Source of the DNA: Chelonoidis abingdonii
Lineage: Eukaryota; Chordata; Testudines; Testudinidae
Direction: 5' to 3'
Assembly (NCBI RefSeq): GCF_003597395.2
Contig: NC_133771.1
Coordinates: forward strand, 141,402,095-141,466,094
DNA length: 64,000 bases
Shown: positions 22,851-34,988 of the stretch, piece after piece
How the letters are laid out: each line of letters begins with the position of its first letter
How positions within the stretch are numbered: the first letter of the stretch is position 1
Translations under genes and position numbers: made by a program
Notes under the pieces: model-generated
The model's input: only the letters and a program-made list of their open reading frames with translations
What the model was told of the DNA's origin: nothing
The model's database searches: none

Positions 22851-23066
22851 GCAGTGGACGAGCATCCGCCGACAAGCAGCAACGTCAATAGGCGTCACTG
22901 CTGAAATGCTGCCGAAAATCAGCGAGATTTCGACGTTGATGCCTCTGTATGATGCAGCTCGTTGGCAGCATTTTGGGCGATGCTTGTCTGCTGTTCAGTA
23001 CACGGGCGCACTTAGACACCCTAGCGGGTACCATGGCTCCCACGGGCACTGCGTTGGGGACCCCTG
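22851..23066. mobile_element. hAT non-autonomous element, one end truncated, GC-rich
   Basis: The right end reads GCGTTGGGGACCCCTG, the complement of a hAT-type terminus CAGGGGTCCCCAACGC. The body has GAGCATCCGCCGACAAGC and, inverted, GGGCGATGCTTGTCTGCTG, plus GGCAGCATTTTGGGCG and GGCGCACTTAGACACCCTAGCGGG. The left terminus is missing. A 105-codon open frame across it is a by-product of its base composition. Confidence 0.7.
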
Positions 23067-25398
23067 ACTTACATGTTTAACAAATAAAAACTAAAATCTG
23101 TTTCCTGTCCTGAAAATCTATCTATCTAATGACTCAGTCTTGGAAACACCCTGATAAGTAGTGCTGATTAGTGAGAGTAAACCCAATATTTTACATTCTA
23201 GGACTCCTGTCCTGTAGAGATTTACGCACATACCTAACATACCTAGCTTTATCCCATAGAAGTCATGGGACTACTTAGATTAATGTCTTTCCAGACTTGG
23301 ATTGTAAGTTTTTTGGGGGAGCAAGCTTGCTCTAGTAAGCATTTGAGTATACTACACAGTTTTGTGTGCAGAGATAGTCACAGAGTTTCCTGGTACATTA
23401 CATGGAGTAAAATAGTATGCATGGGTGCATTCTTACTCATTCTTGAAACTTTCAGAAAGGTTACTTGAATCTGGGAGTTTTTATGATTCAGCATAGAGAA
23501 AATATACAACAGCCCAGATCTATGTGTTTCCACTAATATAAACCCTGGCACAGGCACCTGGATATTGAAAGTCCAGTAGGGAGGAACTTGTGACAACAGA
23601 AAGTGGACTTATTATTCCCTCTGGGAAGAGAATAGGAGAGGAAGGCTTGGGCAGAGCAAAAAGATGGGGTTTAGGCAAAGGATAATCTGAGGGGGGAGGA
23701 TAGCACGGCTGTGACTAAAAAAGGAAAGATCAAGTGGTGGATGGAAATGAGACAAAGGCCTGAGTTTGGAATTGGAATTGGAGTAGCTTAGTGTATTTTA
23801 TGGAATCTTGGGCTCTTGAAAGATCTTGTTTTATGCTATTCATCTTTTCTTTAGAAGAATATTTCTTAATAAGATTAGTTAAAAAACTATTATTGCTGTT
23901 GCTTTATAAATCAACCCCCCTTCTTTTTTTTTTAAAAATTGTGCATGCCTTGTCACCTACCCATCACTGTTCCCCAGTCCTACTTCCTTTTCCCAATTTC
24001 TCTTTTCTCTTAAAATCACTGTGTTTCCTCCTCTCCACCCCACTACAACCTGGAGCTTGTGCTCTGACTATCCAGCTTCCTCCCACAGACTGTGCTGATG
24101 GAATTTTCCATACAAAAGGCTTCTTGTTTTTGAATTCTCTCTTGAATTCTTCTAGCACAGAAACCCCTGAAGCACTGCACAGCTTTGATTCCGTAGCCAG
24201 TCTCAGTGTAAATTCATACCAAACTGTTAGGAATCTTTTGCTACAGAGCAGCTGAAGGTAGTCTTTATCATTGTTCTGCCCACAGTAGTCTGTGGGCTTG
24301 AGTCTGTTATGCTAAAGAGCTTTTATGCCATTCTGGCTGTGCAGAGAGGCCTTTAAGTGATCAGAAACAGTCGCCTCAGAATATTCACTGCCCAGAAGGT
24401 TAGAGATAGTATAAGGGCAGTGCACGCTCTTCTGCCCTCCATGAAGGACAAATTGGAAGTGTGGTTGGAATGAATTACACTTCAGCTATTATCTCTTCCT
24501 ATAGTCCAAAGGGGGCTATGTGAAGCAGAGTATAAGTTAGAGCAGCCCTAGTCTGCACTAAAACTAGGCTCCTGCATGGCTCCATAATGAGGAGTGCAAA
24601 GGTATTCAGCCTTGTTTGTGTTCCCTGGCCCAAGTACTGCAACGTGATCACTGAGAATCAGGCCCTGGGTTTTTATATGGCAGAATGATGGAATGTTCAT
24701 GCCAGCCAACAGTTGTATGTATTGGATGTGTTTTAGTAGTGAGCGCTTACCTTGCCATGTAAAAGACTTCATGAGGGGGAGGGGGAGAATGGATTTATGA
24801 GATAGAAATCCTCCTTCTCTCCCCACCAAAAAACTCCCACAGCAGAGTCCAACATTTTTACTGTCATTAAAAAAAAAAAAAAATAGGCCACAGAAATAAA
24901 CCCTGTCTCTCTAGCATGTTTTAAAACAACCAAGAACCTCCCCAATTTCTTTAAGAAAATGGAAGCCAAGAGGTAACTTACATTGTGAAAATGGCTGCCA
25001 ACTGTGTTTTCAGGATTTACACTGACAGTATACCTAGTGCTTATGAAGAGGTCCTTAAACAAATGGATATGTTTATTGCACAGATAATAGTCCAAATCTG
25101 TTACACTAGTCTACAGTGATAATGACACATGTGATATGCCTTGAATAGGACCTAGGCTACTGTACAGATGCATATGAAACACACACAGGGAAAAACTTTA
25201 AATTTGTTTTGGAATTTTGTGCTTGTGCTCATTCTAAAAGTACATAAGAATTTACATATAAGCAAAAAGGGGCAGCAATACAAGCTTCTGCTATGTGGGA
25301 TAGTTTAGATTTAGTTGAAATAGAATATCTGTAGGTTCACCAATACCAGTCAGTGATATTTGACCCATAAATGATGAGTTTGGGCTGTTTCAAACAAA

Positions 25399-25530
25399 AA
25401 ATATAATATTTTTTATTTGTATTGTGATAGTACCTAGGAGCCCCAGTCATGGACCCGGGACCCCATTGTGATAGGCACTGTACAAACACAGAACAAAAGA
25501 ATGGTCCTTTCCCTCCCAAGCTTCCAGGCT
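25399..25530 (+). mobile_element. Old CR1/L3-type interspersed repeat, copy 1
   Basis: TTGTATTGTGATAGTACCTAGGAGCCCCAGTCATGG, then ACCCCATTGTGATAGGCACTGTACAAACACAGAACAAAAGA, a phrase found in many sauropsid genomes. The strand label only means same direction as copy 2 at 59.7 kb. Confidence 0.5.
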
Positions 25531-26629
25531 AAGTAAAGTTTGAGAGCTCCTCTGAGAGACCACTGATAGAGGAGTACCTCAACACATCTGGAGTACAGCC
25601 AGGAGATTAGTACTGGGGGCTGAGTCTGAAGCAGGGAGTTGGAATCTTGCTCTTTCTGTGCCTCAATTTGAAGTCCACTGTGAATGGAACTCCAGAGTGG
25701 GAGCATCCCTTCTTATTGCCCTTTATCTGCTGTGGAATGTGAAGCATATTGGCCGGCTCTTGTTGGTTGGTTTTATAATTATTTTGTGAGCATTGTGTCT
25801 GAGGGCACAGACAGCTGAGCAGAGGAGTGCTCTGGGAAGGTGGGGGAACTTAGCTGTAAGTGGATAAAATGTTGAAGTGAGGACCTAGTTGGTCTTGGCT
25901 CATACTTTGGAGCTGAGATCTCCTCTCCTGGATGCAATAGGGTGTCTGTAAAATCCTCTAGTTACGGAAATTCTTCTGTGGATAATTTCTGTTTTTCTGT
26001 CAGTAAGCAGCCATTTCTTCAACAGCTGATTTTTTTTTTTTAATAACCAAAGGAACTAAACTTCCTCTCAAATATCCCGCGGACAGCTCCCTTTCATTAT
26101 ACCTGAGAGGACTTCTCTTCAGCTATGGCAGAGAGGCACATGGGAAAGGCACTGGATATGCAGATTTCAAGCCATTTGGCTGCTATTTCCTTTTGTTGGT
26201 GCAGAAAATACAGCTCAAAGTGGTCTTTTCTACCAGTGAAAAGATTAAAAAAACAAAAAAACCACCAACCTGTTAAACTGTACTGATGGTGTTCTTGGTG
26301 CTGTTCAAAGCCCCCTGTCTCCACTTTTTTGGGACTGGAAAAAATCATAATTCATTTACCTTTTTCTTTTGTCACAATATTTTTGATTAACAAGCTAATT
26401 TAAACATGAGTTTGTTGTACCTATTGGAGTGATACCACATCAGATAGCCAAAAACATTGTAGCTTTTTCTGTTAATACTATGAAGGGTGGACTTTGACAT
26501 TCTGTGCGAACACATTAAAATGATTTTGCAGCTAATCTGAATAATAATGATTCTTTAAATATGTTTGGTCTAGAACATTAAATTGTAAACATTTTGTTTA
26601 AGAATCCTCCTTTGAACTTGCCTTATTAG

Positions 26630-26786
26630 GTGGAGTGGAAGCCACATTAGATGGGGACAGCTATTCAGACTAAGACATATAACAACAGGGAAATATTTAA
26701 GCCTCATGGATGACAAGAGTCTTCTTCTTATGGACAAAGAGAAAGCTGACGTGAAATCTACAGCGTTTTGTTTTCGGTCTTCCAAG
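26630..26786 (+). CDS. RYR2: RYR2 exon 12 (MIR / beta-trefoil region)
   Basis: A 157-base exon between TTATTAG and GTAC. One base completes the split Ala codon, then 52 codons follow. It contains WSGSHIRWGQ, then a MIR-type strand pattern with HITTGKYLSLMDDKSLLLMD and ends in ADVKSTAFCFRSSK. It corresponds to human residues 284-335. Differences from human that I can see include Pro294 to Leu, Val to Ile in RHITTG, Glu to Asp and Asn to Ser around MDDKS, and Thr330 to Cys. The exon ends in phase 0. The donor is GTAC rather than the usual GTAAG/GTGAG, so it is a weaker splice site by consensus, but the AAG|GT junction is normal. Confidence 0.95.
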
Positions 26787-29700
26787 GTACAAAACAAATG
26801 CAGCATTAATGTGCCTGGCAATGTTTGATTTCTCTTTTAATGAACATTCAAATACATTTAGGAAGAATTAGAGAAATGAAGTGAAGGTGCTACCAAACAC
26901 CCAATTGCGTTTTTATCCCTATGGGCCTCTTCTATTATCTGCTTCTGTGTTTAAGCTTTTAGTTAGCCCAGACTCAATGCTGCACCTTAGGCTTTCTATG
27001 AACTGAACGACATTTGTCCATTCCTTGTGGCATTTATACATCTCCCACTACATGACTTAGCTGAATCCGTCCTATTTTCCTACCTTTTCACTGTAAATAA
27101 GAAAATTCAGAATAATAGAATTAACTCCAAAAAGCTATATTACTTTATTTGCCTTGGGTAATGCTGCTGCGTGGTTTTGTTACTCTGCTTACCCAATTTA
27201 GAAAAATCTCCAGGTGTCTCTAACAATTTTTCTGGGAACTTCAGTAGTTCTTTCTCTGTTTTTAGTTCATTGGGTGAAATGAGAGGCAGTTACATGATTG
27301 TTTCTTTTAAATTAAATGAAGAAATCAGTTTTATCGAATTAAACGATTTATCTGTAAAGCCAATCTACATTTAGGATAGCTGAAATTATGGATTCAGCAT
27401 TTTTGTTTAGAATTTTTTTGTAAGTACTTCAAAATAGGGAAGTGTACATTTTTTTTGTGTGGCGGATGAACAGTTTAAAATGTGCTGTGACTCAATTTGC
27501 ATGTGCAGTTGCAGCCTAATATCACTGAAAATTTTAGTTTTTCAAAATTACTACTTTGTTAGTTATCCTTTACAATGTTTGCATTTTGTTACAAATTTTA
27601 ACAATTTTATTAACATTTCTGTGGGAATTTTCCATAGACATTGTATAATTTCTTCCATTGTACACTCAGGGTCATAAACAACAATCAGGCACCTGAAATC
27701 GGGTATATATTTTTTTGTGTAATCTGGCGTTGGGGATTTTTGGTGGCCAGATCTGGTGGCTATAGTCTGGGTGCTCTGACAATGGCTTTCTCTCACTCAG
27801 TTAGAAAAAACATTGTGAAAAAGAGTACTGTGACCGCAGAATCCTAAAACATGGCAGGAAAAACAGTGAAATCCTGTTTATACAGAATTCTTAGGGGAGT
27901 GCTCAAAAACTTCATGTAAATGATGATGATTTGGGTGAAAGGGAAGCTAGCTTGTGGGCTTTGAAAAAGTTACCCTCTGGTTTGAGATCCTCATCTCTGC
28001 TCTTGCCTCTTTTTGCCACTCTAGACAGAGAAAAGGGTCCTGTGGTCTGATCCTGTATTCCTTACGTGGGCAGAAATTCCATTTAGTTTAGTAGAAGGTA
28101 CACTTGTAGGAAGGCTTCAGCCGAGAGAATACTTCATGTGTCTTGATTAGTTAAAGTACTATGCTTATTGAGGCATTTTAATCTTTGAGTTTCTAAGGTT
28201 TACACCATCCAATTTCTTGAGAGCTACTTCCTTTATTTTTAATCCCATTGTTCAGTAAGCTTGCACCAGTTGTTATGAATGCAGAGTTTAAAGGCTGCCT
28301 GGTAACAGTTTGTAGTGGTTTTTAAGCTATTATTTGAGAGGCAACCTAAGTTTTAGAATCTTTGGAGGCCTCAGGCCAAACATTTTGATAATCCGTTGTT
28401 AAAGAGGAGCATTTATCATTATTACTGTTACTGAAGAGCAAGATTGTGGCCCATTTTGTGTGCTGCCTGAAGAGAGCAATGGGGGTGTAACATGTTATCT
28501 TGTGTTGACTATTACTGCTTCCTGGCAGCAGGGGGAAATCAGTTCCTCATATTTTACATCCCCCACCACTTCATGTAGGTGTGTGGGAAGGTGTCGTAAC
28601 TAGGAAAAATCTGGAATGTCTGTCTAATTATAGTGGCCCATTGGGGAGCATATGCTCCAGCTAGTATAGACCTGACAGAATTTAATCCTTCCCAGGAGCA
28701 GTGGGGTGAATAGAACGTGATTGTGAATCTCCTAGTCAGTGTCCTTCTTGGGCTGCTTCAGGAATAGCCCAACAACCTGCTGGAAAAGTCACACTGGGGG
28801 ATGACCTCTGATTTGATGTTAATTTTGTGGTGATCAAATTTTAGACCAAAATCAAACCATTTTAACTATAGACTGTGGAAGAGCCTGGGGAGAGACCACA
28901 GGGCGTCTGAACTTAATTGCTGAAAATGAATTCATTACACTTAGTTTGCAACTCAGAACTTGTTAAATTAGTGTCATGTTTTGCTGTGAAATAGAGTTGT
29001 CAGGTCTCAGATTTAGCAGTGGGGGAAAAATTAACCCAAAGTTTACAGATACCTTGCTCTTCGGTAACAAACTTAAGTATGGTCAAATCATAGCTGTCCC
29101 AGAATGAGTTCTTTAGAGGAGAGAAGTCTGGAGTGTCTTTCCCCTGAATGCCCATGGAGAAAGCAGCTGTAATTTTGCTTTGTGCTCATTGGCCTGTAAT
29201 ACAAGTCAGCTCAGAAGGAGTGTATCTGGACATGGCCTTGACTACCTCTACAGTGACAAAATCAGCAGGAGGAATATGTCAGGAGAGCCAACTAAGTTTT
29301 CCTACAGGTGCAGCAAGTCCTGTTCACCCTCACTCCAGTGTTTCTTTAGTTATAATGGCTCCTTTCATGACCTCTGAGGTACACATCTGTGCGTCTGCGG
29401 GTAATAACTAATTGCAAGCGGAATTGAGGAAGCACTGTTAAGGCTTGAGTCGTGAAATAAACACAAAATGTATCAGAGTACTTACAGTTTAGACATCAGA
29501 ATCCAGTTTTGATTGACAGAAGGAACTGAAGAAAAGAATAAACAGATCAGAATATTCTCTCCTATTAACGTTGTTTAAACATCTCAGCAAAATAAAGAAA
29601 TGTGATGCCCAAAACTTCATCACACATTAAATAGTTAGAATTTTAATTTGAAAATTGATATTGTGAGCAATAAGAAGGATTATTTTGTAGAATGCAGATG

Positions 29701-32700
29701 TTTGATCAATTATACATTTCAATAATAATGATCATTGTGAAATAGAAATAAAATGCATTAGGTTTTTAAAATAGTTTATTTCTTCTTTTAAATTTACAAC
29801 CATTTCTCCTCCTCCTACACTCGGGCCACCAATATATGTGAGATACTGTCCAAACTACTTAGTTCTGATCCATGTATAAAGTTCACAGGCATTCAGATCA
29901 GTGGATTTGTTTTATACCCATTTATGTATCTACATTTTTGTCAGTTCCCTCTCTTTCTTTCTTTAATATTTCTCACAAACAATTGTTTGAGGTCAGTAAT
30001 TCAAACCAATACTGATGCAGAATTCAGTAATCATCAACTGTTTCATATCTGTTTATTGACTGGTGAATGCCATAACTGTATCTTAATGTAGCTTGGGAGT
30101 ATGCAACTATCCTCTGCTAACTAAGGATGACAGATTCAAGACTAATGGGATTTTCTCCTATTTACTGTGTGAGGTTGGTCAATTTTGTAGCTTTTAGCAC
30201 CAGCTTGGGGAAGCTGTACGATGGATGTAGTCAAAGGGCACAGACATAGTCAAAGGGATAATCTCAAGTTTTCAGAGAGGGCACATTTTAAATAGTTTGT
30301 CCTGATATTTTAAAAAATTCCTATAAATAAAGAACAAATGTGGGCCTTTTTCTGCACACTGTTGTGTTTTATAAGGATCATTGTGGGGGTGGGGGTGGTC
30401 CTGTGAGCAACATCCAACATATCTAGGGCCATCCCTGCTTACATTTTTGTGCACGTGCTGGCCTGGAGTCTGTTCAGTTTCAGCTTTGCTGCTGTCACTG
30501 GTAAATGCTCTTGCAGAGCCTGGGGAGGAGCATTCATGTGAGAGCTCTATATGAGAGTGGGACACCTGACCGATGACAAACCAGGGAAGCTCACTATACA
30601 CATATTCACAAGGCAAACAAGCTGGGGAAAAAAGAGGTTTTCTGTTTGAGTTGCGGTAATCTTCAGTGGTGCTTGCTATAATAGCAAGAACAAATTTTTC
30701 AGTTGGAAATACGATTTAGAAATTGACTGGGTCTTTCTAAGGGTTTTTTCCCCGAATCACAGCTCAAAAGAGAAATCCAAACTTCTGTCTGCTACAGTGC
30801 AAACTGAAGATGTAGCTAAAGAATGCTGTAATTGAAAATCTGTGATGGGAGAGAATAGGGAAGTATACCCATCTGTCTATATCTAGATGCTTGAGGAGAT
30901 GTTATTCTGGCTGCTGTTTTAAATTCCCCAGCTCTTTAAGGAGTCAGGAGCTTGTTTCTAAACAGACTTGATAAATCAGAAGTAGTTCCATGGTTTATTA
31001 GTCAAATTGCTGGATTGTTGGCTGTAGCTGCACAGCTTCTTACAGCCAGGGACTGGGTCGTAAACTCTGCCTTGTCAGATGCCATATCCACATGTGTAAA
31101 TGCCCCCATCAAAATATATAAAACAATGATCACCCTATAGTAATGAACTGAACTATTGAGTAAGGACTCAGGCATTAATGTAAAACATAAGTTTAATATA
31201 ATTTTTGCTCTTGAAATTATTTGAGCAAACAATTCTAATTGTCAATAAGGCTGATAGAATGTAGAGGTTATTGTACTATAGCGCACAGCTGTCTAGGATT
31301 ACTTCTAGCATTTTCCATAGAAGAATAAAAAACTAATTCATGTAAATACCATCTTTTAATCCAATAATCGATCGTATAAAGTAGATTTATTTTGATATGC
31401 TGATTTTAAAATTGCTGCATTCCTAACCCATTGAAAATTCTTTAGGGGGTACTTAGGCACAGAACACTGAGTACTTGGAATCCCAAGAAGTGCTTGAAAT
31501 ATCCTTCTCAGGACATACTAAACAAAATACAAACTCTGTTTAATTTCAGGGGAGACTAAACACATACGTAAAGGAGAATTGTAGTGGGATTCAGATTATT
31601 GAAATGCACGGGGGAACTAAAATACATTTAGATGATCAGAAGTTTGGTTACTACACAGTCAATAGAACATTGGAGACATGTTGGTAGGTTCTTAGTAAGG
31701 GAGGTTTGAACAGTCTTATAGGCCCTGTTTCTGCAAGCTGTTCCATGTGAATGTCCTTTTGGCTTCTGGGAGCAGAGTCTGCCAGAGTGGAACTATTTGC
31801 ACGATTGCAGCCCTAAGTAAGTAAGTGAAACTGCTATAAAAATATGCCTTTAACAGTAGTTTGAATGTGTGGGGTTTGTATATTGTAAATAAGACTTCGA
31901 AATATAACCAGCATTTTCTTTCTGTGTAGTGGAAAAATATCATTACATAATAAATATTCAATTTTATCATATTTTTTCTTTCCATACAAAAGTCTCTTCT
32001 TTTTCTCCCAGTAACTTTTAAACACCCCCAGATTGTTGAGTGGGCTGAAATATGTCAATTTTAATAAAATGCTGCATTATGATACACTTGTAAGTATTAC
32101 GCATCCAGTCTGACTCTCTTTTTAAAGAAGCTCAGGAAATCCATTAAAATGTCACTTGAAAACACAAGTCATACTTTAGCTTTTTATTCATTGACATCTG
32201 ACAGAATGTCAAAGTCAAAGAAATGCCACAAAAATTACAGGAAGGGGATGATGATAAAGGGTAAAATTCCAAGAGTAAAACTTAATTATGTGAATCTTTA
32301 GTATGCATATTGCACAGGCACTATCTAGAAATATTGAAGTAAAACATACTTTCAAGTCTAAGTAGGTTGAATCATGCATATTCAACACTGATATTAAGAT
32401 ACAATTCTATTATTTTAGTCTTTAAAAATATGAAGTGGTGTGCACAGAAAAAGACCTGTATTTATGATTATGTCCTTTTGAGGCAAGTTGTTCACCAGGC
32501 TCAATTTTGGAAGATTTTGTTAAAATTGTTCAAACTAACATTGTCCAGTTAAGATGGCTTTATGGTTGCTTTACATCACTGGAGTGGAGCATACGAGTGA
32601 ATTCAGTTCTTTGTATTCTGATTTAATGAATGGAGTGTGAAGAATTCTAAACTTTAGCGTCTTTAGAAGTTGGTATGCTGACAATGTCACAAGTGTGATC

Positions 32701-32803
32701 TCAGTAGGATGGAGATATAACTATGCAGAGCTCTTGCTTTGTAACTGTAATAAAGTTAATCACACTGGGAAAAATGTCCACTTGTTCGGGGGAGGTGGGG
32801 GAT

Positions 32804-32840
32804 AGCATGTGATCGTGTAATTAAGGGCTGTATCATTACA
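32804..32840 (+). repeat. Unassigned interspersed repeat, copy 1
   Basis: CATGTGATCGTGTAATTAAGGGCTGTATCATTAC matches the segment at 55953-55990 (TATATGACCATGTAATTAAAGACTGTATCATAAC) at about 27 of 34 positions, in the same direction. Confidence 0.5.
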
Positions 32841-33022
32841 AATAAAGTGGCATGGGGTCCTTCACAATGAGGAGACTGTCCCAGCATGCATCATGCCACT
32901 ACCAAATCATAGTGTGATAATTGGAGCCTTTTCTTAGACAGCAATCCTCTCTGACTAGCTGATTTATATTAAATCATATGATGAGTCCTCTGAATCTGTT
33001 TAAACTGTCTGCATATGTATTA

Positions 33023-33147
33023 TAGGATGACCAGATGTCCCGATTTTATAGGGACAGTCCCAATTTTTGGGTCTTTTTCTTATATAGGCTCCTCTTGCTG
33101 CCCAACCCCCCATCCCGATTTTTCAGATTTGCTGTCTGGTCACCCTA
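33023..33147 (+). mobile_element. About 125-bp hAT MITE, copy 2, perfect target duplication
   Basis: Ends TAGGATGACCAGA and TCTGGTCACCCTA are inverted repeats. The flanks ATGTATTA (33015-33022) and ATGTATTA (33148-33155) are an exact 8-bp duplication. The body has TCCCGATTTTATAGGGACAG and TTCTTATATAGGCTCC. The exact duplication implies a younger insertion than copy 1. Confidence 0.9.
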
Positions 33148-33835
33148 ATGTATTACCAGGAAGGCATCGTCCTGCTCTGACTTTCCCTGGAGCACCCTCC
33201 AGTTTCCTCTTACCCTCATGTGCAGCCCAGCTCACAACTGCCTCCTCTTTGCCATGCTACTTCCACTTTCCCCTATACCCATGCCTCTTCTCACCATCTC
33301 CTCCTTTCCAGTTTCCCATCTACAACAGTCCATCCTTCACTCTCTTGCTTTCCTAGCCTCTATATTCTTCGCACATCATCATACTCAAAATATGAATACA
33401 ATTCATATTATACAATTGATATAGGAATGACCTATATGAGGCAATACCTGATGGTCCCAGAGTGCCTTGTAATACTGATTACAATTTATGTGTTTCAGTT
33501 CATTCTAAACAAAAATTTATAGAGTAAGTGAATGATGTTAACCGTAGTTGTAGCTTCCATTCCACCTCAGCTATGTTCTAGCCATGTCTTTATTCTCTCT
33601 ACCAATTTGATATTTGTTAAAGAAAGTAGAATATTTTAATTAAAACTTTCCTTTCCCTTTCCATATATATCATGTTAAGATGATGCTTTACAGAATACAT
33701 TTATTAATACACATTTTGAATTAACAAAACAATGCATTGAGTGTTGTAATGCCCTATATTAGTAGGGACAAATGTAAATGTATTTTTTCTACCGTAGTTA
33801 CCCATGTTCAGTTGAGCCTTGTCCTCTTTATAATA

Positions 33836-34382
33836 CACCTCTACCCTGATAGAACGCGACCTGATATAACATGCATTCGGATGTAATGCGGTAAAGCACG
33901 GGCCCTTTAAAGTGCCACCCCAGCCCTGCTGCTTTACCGCATTATATCCAAAATTTGTGTGAAGCCACGGGCCCTTTAAATCACCACCTGAGCCCCGCTG
34001 CCAGAGCTCCGGTGATGATTTAAAGGGCCCGTGGCTCCTCACAGCAGCTGGAGCTCCGGGCCCTTTAAATCTCCGCCGGGGCTCTGGCAGCCTTGCTGGG
34101 GCGGTGATTTAAAGGGCCTGGGGCTCTGGCCACTGAGGGGAGCCCTGGGCCCTTTAAATCCCAATCCGAGCTCTGCTGATGGAGCACCAGTGGTGATTTA
34201 AAGGGCCTGGTGCTCCCTGCAGCGGCTGGAGCACTGGAGCCTTTAAATCACTGCTGGAGAAGCAGGTCCAGTCCGGCACGGTGTACCGACTCTTGCCGGT
34301 ACGCCATACCGGACCAAACCCGATATAATGCAGTCTCAGCTATAAGGCTCCCGAGGACTGCATTCTATTGGGGGTAGAGGTG
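33836..34382 (+). mobile_element. TA-flanked mariner-like element, copy B, with palindromic core
   Basis: Ends CACCTCTACCCTGATAGAAC and, inverted, CATTCTATTGGGGGTAGAGGTG, with TA on both sides (33834-33835, 34383-34384). The terminal text matches copy A (GCGACCTGATATAAC; CTCCCGAGGACTGCATTCTA), but the core is different: alternating GGGCCCTTTAAATC and GATTTAAAGGGCC units. No transposase frame is seen. Confidence 0.8.
33898..34316. repeat. Alternating TTTAAA/GGGCCC inverted units and GTACCGG hairpin
   Basis: Eight TTTAAA units occur, mostly alternating between GGGCCCTTTAAATC and GATTTAAAGGGCC, spaced 40-60 bases with GAGCTC/GGAGC-rich spacers. The array ends in TCCGGCACGGTGTACCGA facing TGCCGGTACGCCATACCGGA, an imperfect hairpin. 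A related shorter piece is at 5197-5315. This block is probably a separate element nested in copy B. Confidence 0.7.
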
Positions 34383-34665
34383 TACTGCTTTTATCTGTTT
34401 CTGGACATGAGAACCTAACATGGCCACTTTTTCAAATTTTGTTTTTGTTGGAGTGTTCTACCTCTTGTCCACAGGAGAGAGACAAAAACTTCCTGTGCTT
34501 AAAGTCTGTAGTAAAGTCTTAGAGAGGTCGAACTGAGAAAGACAATCTTAGACTGTGGAAGTACAGAATACTAACATGGATAAATGCCTCTAGTTGAAGG
34601 AGACAAGTGCTTTTTGGCAATTCAGAAGCTTGAAATCAGTTTTTTATTTGTTCAAGTAACAGTGA

Positions 34666-34988
34666 GACCTAATGTGGTGATTATTGCATCAGTATTTGCA
34701 CACAACTTGCTACCTTGCCTGCTGTGTGGAGAAAGGGGTTTCCAGCGCCAGAGCTTGCACCTTTAAAACCTCTCACCTTTACATTCTAAGGGGGTGAATC
34801 AGTACTGCAAAGCTGACCAACACCACCTTTTTGCAGCAGTTTCTGACCTTGTTTCCCCCCCAGCTCCATAAAGCACTACTGCCTTCCTCCAGCAAGCCTG
34901 GACAACGGCCCCGCTGCTTACAGAGCAAGGCAGTCGAAACAATTGGACCTAATGTGGTGATTCTTGCATCAGTATTTGCACACAACTT
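34666..34988. repeat. 43-bp direct repeat pair, 280 bases apart
   Basis: 34666-34708 and 34946-34988 share GACCTAATGTGGTGATT-TTGCATCAGTATTTGCACACAACTT with one mismatch. The intervening sequence contains CAGCAGTTTCTGACC and GGACAACGGCCCCGCTGCTTAC. I cannot assign it to a known family. Confidence 0.85.

Larger units (their letters stand above)
21846..26629 (+). other. RYR2 intron 11
   Basis: A 4,784-base intron with GTAAG donor and TTATTAG acceptor. Apart from the GC-rich hAT-type fragment near 22.85-23.07 kb and an old repeat at 25.40-25.53 kb, I see only AT-rich unique-looking sequence. A 154-codon open frame at 23791-24255 has low-complexity hydrophobic content and no recognisable domain and is not called as a gene. 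Confidence 0.85.

Noticed and set aside
23791..24255. 154-codon open frame
   Set aside because: Longest gap-free frame, but composition is low-complexity and hydrophobic with no domain, and it lies in intron 11 without splice or promoter context.
33015..33356. 113-codon frame
   Set aside because: Its first third is the 125-bp hAT MITE; the rest is pyrimidine-rich intron.
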